Assembly: GCA_943788005.1 (NCBI GenBank)
Contig: CALSOP010000002.1
Coordinates: 898,573-962,572, forward strand
Direction of reading: 5' to 3'
Source: an uncultured Gammaproteobacteria bacterium
GTDB taxonomy: Bacteria; Pseudomonadota; Gammaproteobacteria; Eutrophobiales; Eutrophobiaceae
DNA length: 64,000 bases
This document shows, one piece after another, positions 1 through 8,800 of the stretch (positions within the stretch are counted from its first letter, which is position 1; each line of letters starts with the position of its first letter). The position numbers and the translations under genes were made by a program. The notes beneath the pieces are model-generated. The model was not told the origin of the DNA and made no database searches. It worked only from the letters and a program-made list of their open reading frames with translations.

Positions 1-432
1 GTCGGGATGATACAAGCAACAGCAGGTTTTTTTAGTTATTTTGTGGTGCTCTATTCTAATGGCTGGCAATGGGGTCAGGATCTGGCGGTTAATGATCCCA
101 TCTATCAAACAGCTATTACGGCATTCTTTGCGTCTATTATTATTTGTCAGGTTTCCGACGTCATTATTTGTCGTACTCGACGCCAAAGTTTAATAACAGT
201 TGGTTTTTTGAAAAATCGTTTAGTGTTGCTTGGTATTTTTACAGAGTTAGTCTTACTCGGTCTGATAAGTTATGTGCCCTGGTGTAATGTGTTTTTTAAT
301 ACAGCACCTTTAGAAGCATGGCACCTAATGCTCAGTGTCCCGTTTGCAATTTTTATATTGCTGGGCGATGAACTAAGGCGAGTTTTTGTCAGGAGAAATA
401 ATCCGTTTGTTTTGAAATGGTTAACCTGGTGA
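1..432 (+). CDS. P-type cation-transporting ATPase, C-terminal part (cut by window edge)
   Basis: Reading frame 1 is open from the first base, so only the last roughly 143 residues are present. They form four hydrophobic segments separated by short loops, and end in a basic stretch (DELRRVFVRR) followed by a short hydrophobic tail. This resembles the Cation_ATPase_C membrane domain of P2-type ATPases (the Ca2+, Na+/K+ and H+ pumps), where an acidic-Leu-Arg-basic motif follows the last helix. The catalytic DKTGT and nucleotide-binding parts lie outside the window, so the transported ion cannot be judged. The gene converges on the leftward ABC operon with a 2-base gap. Confidence 0.7.
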   Translation, partial: VGMIQATAGFFSYFVVLYSNGWQWGQDLAVNDPIYQTAITAFFASIIICQVSDVIICRTRRQSLITVGFLKNRLVLLGIFTELVLLGLISYVPWCNVFFNTAPLEAWHLMLSVPFAIFILLGDELRRVFVRRNNPFVLKWLTW

Positions 433-434
433 GT

Positions 435-1322
435 TTATTGTTGCTGTTTTTCCATAGTTGTTGCGGTATTTTCTTTTAATAATAATTTATCTGCTTCATC
501 ACTGCCGAGGTGATATTGAATGCCGACATCTTTTCTGCCAAGTATCAAATGTGGCTCGGTTGATACAACAATAAATCTGATAGTGATTCCGCTCGAAGAA
601 GAAACGACTATCGGTAGTTCTGTCTCAGGCGTTTCATATTTGCTTACTGATATTGCAACGGCATTCTTCCAGGCAAATACAATTCGTTTTAATTGCTCCG
701 GCTTTATGTCCATCAATTTTCGTGTTTGCCAATCATCACCAATGAGCTCAATTTTGTTATCCGGGAACTGTATTGCGTTAATATCTACATCAAGCGGTAA
801 TATTTTAGGGTCTGCAAAGAACGCTGCGTTTGTCGTTAGCTGCGCATAAAGCGAGTCATTTACTAAATGTATTTTTCCATCAAATAAAACATAGCGGCGT
901 TGATCGATGGCGTCAGTATTTCCAAATTGAAAAACATGATCATCAAGTTTTAAGGTGATTATTGGATCAATTAGATGAAAGCGTGCTAAATCAACTTCAT
1001 CTGGGTTTAACTTGCCGTGGGACTCTGCCTTTAAAAGATGTAGCATTGCATTGATGCGTGAGTTGTTAGCGAGAAACTTTAACGGCGAAAGCATATACCA
1101 GGCTTCACCTTGTTTACTAAATTCAAAGTTGTCGAGATTTTTTCTTAGTACTTCTATCTTGACGATATCTTCTTGTTCTATTGTCGTTAGTCGGGGTCGA
1201 ACTTGATTGGCCTTGTCTTCTGGCATGAAAAGAACGGCAGACAATAAAACAATAAAGACAAGCAGGCCTAAGTTAATCCAAAGTCGTTTGCCCACGTTAT
1301 TGCTTTTTTCGCCGTAGACCAA
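435..1322 (-). CDS. DUF4340 family protein, membrane-anchored
   Basis: A 295-residue protein with a short cytoplasmic N-terminus and one hydrophobic anchor near residues 15-33 (LWINLGLLVFIVLLSAVLFM), followed by a long extracytoplasmic beta-rich region. Gene position right after a GldG-like protein, plus the text pattern (EQEDIVKIEVLRK, then WYMLSP), match the DUF4340 family that accompanies GldG-like ABC systems. The start overlaps the end of the upstream gene by 26 bases, so they are translationally linked. No catalytic residues are evident; a structural or accessory role for the ABC complex is inference. Confidence 0.75.
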   Translation of the reverse strand: MVYGEKSNNVGKRLWINLGLLVFIVLLSAVLFMPEDKANQVRPRLTTIEQEDIVKIEVLRKNLDNFEFSKQGEAWYMLSPLKFLANNSRINAMLHLLKAESHGKLNPDEVDLARFHLIDPIITLKLDDHVFQFGNTDAIDQRRYVLFDGKIHLVNDSLYAQLTTNAAFFADPKILPLDVDINAIQFPDNKIELIGDDWQTRKLMDIKPEQLKRIVFAWKNAVAISVSKYETPETELPIVVSSSSGITIRFIVVSTEPHLILGRKDVGIQYHLGSDEADKLLLKENTATTMEKQQQ

Positions 1323-2670
1323 TGGCTATGCCAATAGCGATCAATGCTGCAGGTAGTATAAACAAAAATCCAATGCCGATAATGCCGAGCACGGTGGGCG
1401 AAACATTTAATTGTGTGTCGTTTGATATCTTTGGTGGGATAGCTATAAATTCATCGTCACTACTTAACCAGTTTATTATTCGTGTGCCGAGTTCATTATT
1501 GCCGCTGTTAGCAAGATAGGTGTTAGAAAGAAAATCACCATCGCCAGTAACAACAACTCGTTGTTGTTTGGTAACCAGTTCTTCACCTTGTTGCGATTCA
1601 AGTTCGCGTTCCAGGCTTATGCCAATAGTTAAAGGTCCCTGTTTGTCGCTGCCTTCATTAAACTCAACGCCGCCTTCCAATTTACCTGTTTCGTTCCAGG
1701 TATGATCGCCCGTAGTTAAAATTGGCTTAGCTGTCCAAATGTCGGTCTCTAACAACTCTATAGCGCCTGCCATAGGGAATAAAGTTGTGAATTCAAAGCC
1801 TTCTGTCAGTGCATGGGGTGAATATAAAGTTTTAGTAACCAGCGAAATAGAAGGGTCATTGATGCCGATCAATTGCCCAGCATAATCAATTATAGCGCCT
1901 TCATAAAACTTTAGCGCAAGACCTTCCGCTAATGCGTCGAGCTTATAAAGAGGACCAGGATCTTGTAGCCATAATAAATTACCACCGTCATTAATATAAT
2001 TAATGATGATCTCCACTTCGCCGGGAAGATAATCAATGCGTGGCCCGGCGATGACCAAAATACCCGTGTTATCGGGAATTGCCTGTGTTTCACTAAGGTT
2101 GATTGGTTGTACGCGATAGCCTTGATTAAATAATTGCTTAACCCAATCTCCCATATCATGGTTCGCATCACCCAAGGCGTTACGTTCACCATGACCTTCA
2201 ACAAAGGCGATCCATCGTTCCTGATTGCGTGCTAGTCGTTGCAGGGCATTAGTAAAGACTTGTTCTTTATCAGACTTGACATGTTCACTTCGATCTTGAT
2301 AACGAACAATAATCTCGCCATCAATACTAATACCAAGATTGCGCACTTCATCGGGAACCGCATCCGGGTTAACAAAACGCAATACGATGTCTGGTTTATG
2401 ACGTTGATATTTTCCAACGAATTTTCTAATTGCGTCACGCAGTTGTGAGTTTTCTCTTGCATAAGATGTGATCTCAATCTTATCCGGCATTTGTGCCAAT
2501 AGATCCCGACTTGCTTCAGACAGAGTGTGTCGGCCGTTAGCAGTCCAGTCATATTCTATTGAGTGTTTATGACTCAACCATGCCAACAGTCCTACGCTTA
2601 TGCTCAATAAACAGAACATAACAATACTATTGAGGCGGTTTTGGAGTCTTGTTTTAGAGGTTACAAACAT
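1297..2670 (-). CDS. GldG-like ABC-type transport auxiliary component
   Basis: 457 residues: N-terminal membrane segment near 15-33, a large extracytoplasmic domain, and a C-terminal membrane segment (VLGIIGIGFLFILPAALIAIGIAIG) with a basic tail. The extracytoplasmic part opens with the pattern DWTANGRHTLSEAS and contains WIAFVEGHGER and LLWLQDPGPLY, characteristic of the GldG/ABC_transp_aux family. In gliding bacteria GldG works with GldA and GldF; in proteobacteria such sets occur without gliding and the substrate is unknown. It lies 6 bases downstream of the permease gene and overlaps the DUF4340 gene, so the four genes form one leftward operon. Confidence 0.85.
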   Translation of the reverse strand: MFVTSKTRLQNRLNSIVMFCLLSISVGLLAWLSHKHSIEYDWTANGRHTLSEASRDLLAQMPDKIEITSYARENSQLRDAIRKFVGKYQRHKPDIVLRFVNPDAVPDEVRNLGISIDGEIIVRYQDRSEHVKSDKEQVFTNALQRLARNQERWIAFVEGHGERNALGDANHDMGDWVKQLFNQGYRVQPINLSETQAIPDNTGILVIAGPRIDYLPGEVEIIINYINDGGNLLWLQDPGPLYKLDALAEGLALKFYEGAIIDYAGQLIGINDPSISLVTKTLYSPHALTEGFEFTTLFPMAGAIELLETDIWTAKPILTTGDHTWNETGKLEGGVEFNEGSDKQGPLTIGISLERELESQQGEELVTKQQRVVVTGDGDFLSNTYLANSGNNELGTRIINWLSSDDEFIAIPPKISNDTQLNVSPTVLGIIGIGFLFILPAALIAIGIAIGLRRKKQ

Positions 2671-2676
2671 CTTAAA

Positions 2677-3423
2677 TTAACCATAGGTCCGTTCCGCATC
2701 CAGACGCCAGATGCTCAGGATGATAAAAAAGGCGGAAACAATAATATAAAACAAGACATCAGTTGAATTGAAAACGCCGGTTAATAAACTGGTGTAGTGC
2801 TTGAGTAGCGACATATAGGCAAAAACTTCTGCCATCCCTTCCGAGGCATTAGTCCCGGCGATGTTTATTATCCAAAGTAAAAACAAAACACCAAAGGTAC
2901 TTATAGCCGCAATAGTTGGTGAGTTTGTTAATGATGAAATAAATAAACCAATTGATGCAAACGCGGACATTAATAACAACACGCCTATTAAACCGGATGC
3001 GATTTGTCCCAGATCGAGTTGTGTGCCGAACATTAGTGATGCCGGCATTAAACTGATCATGAATAACATCAAACAATAGAATAGGGTTATTCCAACATAC
3101 TTGCCGAGCACCAATTCAGTAATGCTTATGGGTGAGGAAATTAGTAATTTAATCGTGCCTAGTCGACGTTCTTCGGTAATTAAGCGCATGGTTAACAATG
3201 GAGAAACCAGCAACATAACAACGCCGGAAATTTGATACATGCCGGAGACAACGACATCGGTTAAGCCTGATGCGGATGCGGATGGTTGCATGTATTGCGA
3301 TAGTAATAAATAAAAGAAGATCGCGATTAGAAACTGTACTACTGAGAGAATGATCCAAGCCAATGGTGATTTAAACAGGCGCCGTAATTCATTGGCAGCG
3401 ATTAAACTTATATTATTGATCAT
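2677..3423 (-). CDS. ABC-2 type permease, GldF-like
   Basis: 248 residues with six predicted membrane helices and the N-terminal pattern AANELRRLFKSPLAWIILS typical of ABC-2 permeases linked to Gld systems. The conserved loop MRLITEERRLGTIKLLISSP, between helices 2 and 3, is the coupling region seen in this family. It overlaps the ATPase gene by 4 bases, the usual arrangement for a permease/ATPase pair. The exported substrate cannot be deduced. Confidence 0.87.
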   Translation of the reverse strand: MINNISLIAANELRRLFKSPLAWIILSVVQFLIAIFFYLLLSQYMQPSASASGLTDVVVSGMYQISGVVMLLVSPLLTMRLITEERRLGTIKLLISSPISITELVLGKYVGITLFYCLMLFMISLMPASLMFGTQLDLGQIASGLIGVLLLMSAFASIGLFISSLTNSPTIAAISTFGVLFLLWIINIAGTNASEGMAEVFAYMSLLKHYTSLLTGVFNSTDVLFYIIVSAFFIILSIWRLDAERTYG

Positions 3424-4382
3424 GCTGCATCATCTTCTTTTTCTGGCTGTTCATTATCGCCATGTGTCAGTCGCATAAATATCGCTTCAAGCGTGGTATC
3501 TCCTGGGTTAAGTTTGAATAAACCCCAGTTATCTGACGCCGCTTTTTCTACAATGGCATCAATCACGTTTGATTCAGAATTAAGGTTAATGCGTAAAGTG
3601 TCATCGTTGATGCTTTCAACAGAGGCAACACCTTCGATGCCAAGCAATGATTCCAGCGCGGGTGGATTGCGTAAGCTAATCTCAATGCTGTCTGGTTTGT
3701 CAGAACTATTTTCTAATTGATCCAGTGGTTGATCTAAAACTATATGGCCCTGGTTTATGATCAACACTCGATCGCAGAGACTCTGTATTTCCGAAAGTAT
3801 ATGCGTGGAGAGTATAACGCTATGATCTTCGCCCAATTCGCGCATCAATTCTCTTATTTCGCGAATCTGAATGGGGTCTAGCCCGGAAGTAGGTTCGTCA
3901 AGGATGATAACCGAAGGTGAATGGATAATCGCCTGAGCAATGCCGACTCGCTGTTTATAGCCCTTGGACAGGTTTTGGATCAGGCGTGAGCCAACATTTT
4001 CCAGGCCACAGCGTTCTTTACTTAAATTAATTGACTCGGTTAAGTCCTCTTTTTTTATGCCGCGAAGTTTTGCCGCATAATCTAAATATTCATTGACGGT
4101 CAGGTCGTTATACAGAGGCGGTTGTTCTGGTAAAAATCCGATATGCTTTTTTGCTAGCCGCGGCGCTTCATGAATATCATGCCCGGCAATACTAACGGAA
4201 CCATGGTTGGCAGCGAGGACGCCGCATATTATTTGCATCGTGGTTGACTTGCCAGCACCGTTGGGGCCCAGAAACCCAAGGATTTCGCCACGGTGAACAT
4301 TAAAGCTGACATTCTCTATGGCTTTTTGTTGACCATAAAAGCGTGAAAGCTCTTGAACTGATATAAGTATTTCACTCTCCAT
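3420..4382 (-). CDS. ABC transporter ATP-binding protein, GldA/CcmA-like
   Basis: 320 residues. Walker A (GPNGAGKS) lies at 39-46, the signature region (LSKGYKQR) near 138-145, and Walker B followed by the D-loop (ILDEPTSGLDP) near 160-170, with the switch histidine in THILSE. After the nucleotide-binding domain there is a roughly 90-residue C-terminal extension ending in an acidic tail, as in DrrA/GldA-type export ATPases. It is the first gene of the leftward four-gene operon (ATPase, permease, GldG-like, DUF4340). Confidence 0.9.
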   Translation of the reverse strand: MESEILISVQELSRFYGQQKAIENVSFNVHRGEILGFLGPNGAGKSTTMQIICGVLAANHGSVSIAGHDIHEAPRLAKKHIGFLPEQPPLYNDLTVNEYLDYAAKLRGIKKEDLTESINLSKERCGLENVGSRLIQNLSKGYKQRVGIAQAIIHSPSVIILDEPTSGLDPIQIREIRELMRELGEDHSVILSTHILSEIQSLCDRVLIINQGHIVLDQPLDQLENSSDKPDSIEISLRNPPALESLLGIEGVASVESINDDTLRINLNSESNVIDAIVEKAASDNWGLFKLNPGDTTLEAIFMRLTHGDNEQPEKEDDAA

Positions 4383-4580
4383 TGCGCAGCTATTATTCTT
4401 ATTACGTCATAACTTGCAAGCATCTTTCCGAAATGTATCTGTCAGGGGGCGGATCGAAAATGATTACTACTAGACTAAATAACGATAAGGATGGGTTTGT
4501 CAGCTACACTAGGATTGTTAGTGAGTATAAAAGTAAATGATTTTGAGATTATTCTAAATAATAAGATGAGGTAATGAGAT

Positions 4581-5762
4581 ATGTTTAACGGCTTGATTAG
4601 CTTGCCCTGGTGGGGTTACATCCTGATAGTGCTTGGTGTGACACATATTACAATCGCCTCTGTAACGATTTATCTGCATCGCTACCAAGCGCATCATGCC
4701 TTGGAATTACATCCACTGATAAGCCATTTTTTTCGTTTTTGGTTGTGGTTAACGACAGCTATGGGGACAAAAGAGTGGGTTGCAGTACATCGTAAACATC
4801 ATGCGAAGGTAGATACTGAAGATGATCCTCATAGCCCGGTAATCCATGGTATTAATAAAGTCCTGTGGGATGGGGTCGAGCTATATCGTCGCGAGACAAA
4901 GAAGCATGGGACTCTGGATAGATATGGGCATGAGACCCCGGATGATTGGATAGAGCGCAATCTGTATAGCAAATTTACCTTTCTCGGTGTCGTGTGTTTG
5001 CTTTTCATCAATTTCTCATTGTTTGGTGTGTTAGGCGTCTCTATATGGGCAATCCAGATGATCTGGATTCCCTTTTTTGCGGCGGGAGTGATCAATGGTG
5101 TTGGTCATTGGTACGGTTACAGAAATTTTGAGTCTGCTGATGCATCAACCAATATTATCCCTTTGGGTGTCTTTATCGGCGGCGAAGAGCTGCATAATAA
5201 CCACCATGCCTTTGCCAGCTCGGCAAAGTTTTCTAATAAACGCTGGGAGTTTGATCTTGGCTGGCAATATATTCGAATGCTAAAATTGGCGGGATTGGCA
5301 AAGGTAAAGAAGCTTGCGCCGAAGCCACGGCTTAACAATGAAAACCCGTTGATTGATTATGATACTGTTAGTGCGGTTATTTCTAATCGATGGCATGTAA
5401 TGTCGGATTATGCACATGAAGTAATAGGCGATGTCTATAAAGATGAACTGCGTAAGGCCAATGTGACAGGGAAGAAGTTATTACGCCGAGGTAAGAAGCT
5501 GATGAGCCGAGCGGATAGCCTGCTTGATTCAAAAGCGCGCCAGCGTTTAGAGAGTATTCTTGCCCATAGCGACACACTAAATGAGGTTTATGAATTTAAG
5601 CTGCGTTTGCAAGAAATTTGGTTAGAGAAGACCGCAACGCGTGAATCTCTGGTGCAAAACCTACAGGAATGGTGTCGTCAGGCAGAAGCAACAGGGATAG
5701 AGGCGTTGGAAGAGTTTTCGAGGAATATACGCGCTTATACTTTGCAGCCCATTCCAGCTTGA
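4581..5762 (+). CDS. desA: Acyl-lipid/acyl-CoA delta-9-type fatty acid desaturase
   Basis: 393 residues. Three histidine boxes that bind the di-iron centre are visible: HRYQAH at 33-38, HRKHH at 70-74 and ELHNNHH at 203-209. Membrane segments flank them (10-30, 45-62, 132-172). The C-terminal 130 residues are charged and helical, as in the roughly 394-residue DesA proteins of Pseudomonas and relatives. The expected role is insertion of a cis double bond in membrane fatty acids, with electrons from a ferredoxin or reductase not encoded nearby. The gene stands alone and ends before a two-way terminator. The symbol is by family resemblance. Confidence 0.87.
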   Translation: MFNGLISLPWWGYILIVLGVTHITIASVTIYLHRYQAHHALELHPLISHFFRFWLWLTTAMGTKEWVAVHRKHHAKVDTEDDPHSPVIHGINKVLWDGVELYRRETKKHGTLDRYGHETPDDWIERNLYSKFTFLGVVCLLFINFSLFGVLGVSIWAIQMIWIPFFAAGVINGVGHWYGYRNFESADASTNIIPLGVFIGGEELHNNHHAFASSAKFSNKRWEFDLGWQYIRMLKLAGLAKVKKLAPKPRLNNENPLIDYDTVSAVISNRWHVMSDYAHEVIGDVYKDELRKANVTGKKLLRRGKKLMSRADSLLDSKARQRLESILAHSDTLNEVYEFKLRLQEIWLEKTATRESLVQNLQEWCRQAEATGIEALEEFSRNIRAYTLQPIPA

Positions 5763-5825
5763 ATTTAATAATAAATCGCCTCTTCGGACTCCTGTCCTCA
5801 CGAGACATACAGTTATCCATGAACA

Positions 5826-5856
5826 TAAAAAAACCCGCTCTAAGCGGGTTTTTTTA
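5826..5856. terminator. Bidirectional rho-independent terminator
   Basis: A stem AACCCGCT / AGCGGGTT with a 3-base loop is flanked by an A-run on the left and a T-run on the right. It can therefore stop both the rightward desaturase transcript and the leftward rpmB-rpmG transcript. Its right edge touches the rpmG stop codon. Confidence 0.9.
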
Positions 5857-6009
5857 TTTAATCTTGGCTTCTTTATAGATCACATGTTTCCGGACAACCG
5901 GGTCGTATTTCTTAATTTCCATCTTGTCTGGCATGGTGCGTTTGTTCTTGGTCGTTGTGTAGTAGTGACCAGTTTCTGCAGATGAGACGAGTTTTATTTT
6001 ATCGCGCAT
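5854..6009 (-). CDS. rpmG: 50S ribosomal protein L33
   Basis: A 51-residue protein starting [17 protein letters not shown] and ending in a basic tail (VIYKEAKIK). The length and the [12 protein letters not shown] pattern match bacterial L33. It lacks the CxxC zinc pairs, so it is the zinc-free form. It follows rpmB by 11 bases on the same strand in the conserved rpmBG pair, upstream of the two-way terminator. Confidence 0.97.
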   Translation of the reverse strand: MRDKIKLVSSAETGHYYTTTKNKRTMPDKMEIKKYDPVVRKHVIYKEAKIK

Positions 6010-6020
6010 AATTATTTCCC

Positions 6021-6260
6021 TCAGGCGGCTGCTTTGTTACGGGCTTTTATATCAGCCAGGACTTCTTCGATGCCTTTCTTGTCTATAATACGTAAGCCTT
6101 TTTTGCTGACACGTAATCTGACCCAGCGACTTTCGCTTTCTATCCAAAATCGACGTGACTGCAAGTTTGGCAGAAAACGACGTTTCGTCTTGTTATTGGC
6201 ATGGGAAACGTTATTCCCGACCATTGGGGCTTTGCCCGTTACTTCACATACTCGTGACAT
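6021..6260 (-). CDS. rpmB: 50S ribosomal protein L28
   Basis: 79 residues starting [17 protein letters not shown], the conserved L28 N-terminus. An ATG 15 bases further upstream is in frame but lacks a ribosome-binding site, whereas GAGAAA precedes the chosen start. The body shows [16 protein letters not shown] and [10 protein letters not shown], typical of L28. It forms an operon with rpmG. The order radC, rpmB, rpmG matches other Gammaproteobacteria. Confidence 0.97.
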   Translation of the reverse strand: MSRVCEVTGKAPMVGNNVSHANNKTKRRFLPNLQSRRFWIESESRWVRLRVSKKGLRIIDKKGIEEVLADIKARNKAAA

Positions 6261-6358
6261 GGTTTTTCTCGTCATTCACAATAAAAAAAGAGCGCGGATT
6301 GTACATGTATTAAATCCCGAATCCAAGCGTTTGGTTGCTATTCGATCACTAAATTGTT

Positions 6359-7036
6359 TTATAGCAGGCCGCGTTCGGCAAATGAACTCGCAGCACCATT
6401 ACCAATAATCAGATGATCCAGCACCCGGACATCAACCAAATCCAGTGCCTTCTTTAGCTGTTGGGTTAAGTTAATATCCGATTGACTGGGTTCTGCTTCG
6501 CCAGACGGGTGATTATGAGCCAAAATCACCGCTGCCGCATTGTATTTCAAGGCTGAGCGGACGACCTCTCGAGCATGGACTTGAGCGCTATCAATGGTTC
6601 CCCGGAAAAGCTCATTGAAACTCAGTAATCGGTGTCGGTTATCAAGGTAAAGGCAGGCAAATACCTCATAGGGATAGGCGCGGAGCTTCAATATCAGAAA
6701 ATCTCGTGTTTGTTCCGGGCTGGTAAAGGCATCACCGGATTCTAATTCTGCTTGCAAGTAACGCCGGCCTAGCTCTAATGCGGCTATTATTTGCACGTAT
6801 TTAACAGCGCCGAAGCCTTTTGTTTCAAAAAGTTCTTTCTGATCGGTATCGATGAGTCGTCGCAGTCCCTGGTGTTTGTCTAAGAGCTCTCGTGCAAGAT
6901 CCAGAGCAGATAGACCTTCGCGTCCCGTTCTGAGGAAAATGGATAGAATCTCGGCATCCGACAGAGCAGTAGGCCCTTTTTCTAATAGTTTTTCTCGGGG
7001 TCTTTCATTGATCGGCCAGCTAGAAATCGACATCAT
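6359..7036 (-). CDS. radC: RadC family JAB/MPN-domain protein
   Basis: 225 residues. The N-terminal part has a helix-hairpin-helix-like segment (ALSDAEILSIFLRTGREG, then FGAVKYVQIIA). The C-terminal JAB/MPN metalloprotease-like domain carries the metal motif HNHPSG and a downstream aspartate (SQSD). RadC was historically linked to DNA repair, but its biochemical role is not settled. It lies between rpmB and coaBC, divergent from coaBC, exactly as in E. coli. Confidence 0.95.
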   Translation of the reverse strand: MMSISSWPINERPREKLLEKGPTALSDAEILSIFLRTGREGLSALDLARELLDKHQGLRRLIDTDQKELFETKGFGAVKYVQIIAALELGRRYLQAELESGDAFTSPEQTRDFLILKLRAYPYEVFACLYLDNRHRLLSFNELFRGTIDSAQVHAREVVRSALKYNAAAVILAHNHPSGEAEPSQSDINLTQQLKKALDLVDVRVLDHLIIGNGAASSFAERGLL

Positions 7037-7131
7037 AACGCTCCTTGTTATTTATAATGTGTCTATGGTGTGTGAGTACATGCTTAATCTGTACGCCACT
7101 TGAAACAATAATAATGTAAAATCAAAAATAT

Positions 7132-8346
7132 ATGTATCAATTAACTGGAAAACGAATCTTATTAGGCGTCACAGGTGGTATCGCAGCCTATAAGGCAGCT
7201 TTGCTATTACGAATATTGCGCCAACATGGTGCAGAAGTGCGTGTCGTCATGACACGAAATGCCTGTGAATTTATTACGCCATTAACCATGCAGGCTTTAT
7301 CAGGCAAGCCAGTGCATACAGAATTACTGGATTTGGAGGCTGAATCAGCAATGGGTCATATTGATTTGGCCAGGTGGGCAGATTTAGTTTTAATCGCTCC
7401 TGCCAGCGCCAATTTTATAGCCAGGTATGCGAATGGCTTTGCAGAAGACCTCTTAAGCACTTTATGTCTGGCTACAGGTAGTCCGGTGATGCTCGCTCCA
7501 GCCATGAATCAACAAATGTGGCTAAATTCAGCGACACAGGAGAATCTGGGAACAATAGAGGAGAGAGGAATCTCTGTAATTGGTCCTGCAGAAGGTGATC
7601 AAGCGTGTGGTGAGACTGGACCCGGGCGGATGTTAGAGCCGGAAGAAATAGCATCTCTTGCTGCGAAATCATTTGAAACAAATATTTTGAGTGGGTCTCG
7701 GCTGTTGGTTACTGCGGGGCCGACAAGAGAGGCTATTGATCCCGTGCGTTATATTAGCAATCGTAGTTCCGGACGAATGGGTTATGCGGTTGCCATGGCG
7801 GGAATTGAGGCAGGTGCAGAGGTCTCTCTTATTTCCGGCCCGGTTAATTTGTCAGCGCCAGATCGCGCCGAATTGATAAATGTGACATCGGCTGCAGAAA
7901 TGTATAGCGCTGTAATGCAAAAAATGAGTAGTACGGATATATTTGTCTCGGCTGCTGCAGTAGCAGATTACAGCTTACGAACTATCGCGGAGCAAAAAAT
8001 AAAAAAATCCAGCGATTCATATGAATTAAGTCTGCAGAAAAATCCTGATATTCTTGCAGAAGTAGCCGCCTTAAATAGTCCGCCATTTACAGTGGGTTTT
8101 GCTGCGGAGACAGAAAACCTGGAATTAAATGCCCAAACAAAATTGCGCACCAAAAAACTTGATATGATTGCGGCGAACCAAGTGGGGGAAGACCTCGGTT
8201 TTGATTCGGAGATGAATGCTTTGACGGTATTTTGGGGTGCAGAACATAAACAATTACAAAAAGCACCGAAAATCAGACTTGCGAGAACATTGATAACTCT
8301 TATTGCTGATCAATATAATGAAAAAAATATTAATAAAACTCATTGA
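7132..8346 (+). CDS. coaBC: Bifunctional phosphopantothenoylcysteine decarboxylase / phosphopantothenate-cysteine ligase
   Basis: 404 residues catalysing two consecutive steps of coenzyme A synthesis. The CoaC half shows the FMN-binding start [10 protein letters not shown], the active-site histidine in GHIDLA (near 76), PAMN (123-126) and the catalytic cysteine in [11 protein letters not shown] (near 159). The CoaB half begins near 187 ([16 protein letters not shown]) and has the lysine-rich EQKIKK and KNPDIL motifs near 286-296. The 3' end overlaps dut by 29 bases, so translation is coupled. Divergent from radC. Confidence 0.97.
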   Translation: MYQLTGKRILLGVTGGIAAYKAALLLRILRQHGAEVRVVMTRNACEFITPLTMQALSGKPVHTELLDLEAESAMGHIDLARWADLVLIAPASANFIARYANGFAEDLLSTLCLATGSPVMLAPAMNQQMWLNSATQENLGTIEERGISVIGPAEGDQACGETGPGRMLEPEEIASLAAKSFETNILSGSRLLVTAGPTREAIDPVRYISNRSSGRMGYAVAMAGIEAGAEVSLISGPVNLSAPDRAELINVTSAAEMYSAVMQKMSSTDIFVSAAAVADYSLRTIAEQKIKKSSDSYELSLQKNPDILAEVAALNSPPFTVGFAAETENLELNAQTKLRTKKLDMIAANQVGEDLGFDSEMNALTVFWGAEHKQLQKAPKIRLARTLITLIADQYNEKNINKTH

Positions 8347-8800
8347 TAAACGCCTAGGTAGTGACTTTCCTATGCCGGGATATGCTACAGCAGGCTCTGC
8401 CGGCCTCGACCTGTGTGCGTGTTTAGATGTTGCCTTGCAAATAGGCGCCGGGGAAACAGTGTTAATCCCTGCTGGTTTTGCTATTCATATTGCGGATAAC
8501 GGCTATGCAGCAGTATTGTTACCGCGCTCCGGGCTAGGCCATAAACATGGTATTGTTCTTGGAAATCTGACGGGTTTAATCGATTCAGATTATCAGGGAG
8601 AGATTTTTGTTTCGTGCTGGAATAGAGGCGATACAGAATTCACTATAAACCCCGGTGATCGGATTGCACAAATGGTTATAGTACCAGTCGTACAAGCAGA
8701 TTTTGAATTTGTTGATTCATTTACAGAGACAATGAGAGGTGACGGTGGTTTTGGTCACACAGGCGTGTCGCAGGATTTAGGGGAGAAGATTAATGGTTGA
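8318..8800 (+). CDS. dut: Deoxyuridine 5'-triphosphate nucleotidohydrolase (dUTPase)
   Basis: 160 residues starting [14 protein letters not shown]; this start fits the family better than the in-frame ATG 15 bases upstream. All five trimeric dUTPase motifs are visible: [37 protein letters not shown] and the C-terminal arm [10 protein letters not shown]. It converts dUTP to dUMP, limiting uracil in DNA. It lies inside the end of coaBC and overlaps algC by 8 bases in a coaBC-dut-algC-argB transcript. Confidence 0.97.
   Translation: MKKILIKLIDKRLGSDFPMPGYATAGSAGLDLCACLDVALQIGAGETVLIPAGFAIHIADNGYAAVLLPRSGLGHKHGIVLGNLTGLIDSDYQGEIFVSCWNRGDTEFTINPGDRIAQMVIVPVVQADFEFVDSFTETMRGDGGFGHTGVSQDLGEKING

Noticed and set aside
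520-849. Open frames antisense to the DUF4340 and GldG-like genes
   Set aside because: They mirror the real leftward genes, have no ribosome-binding sites and show no family-like features.
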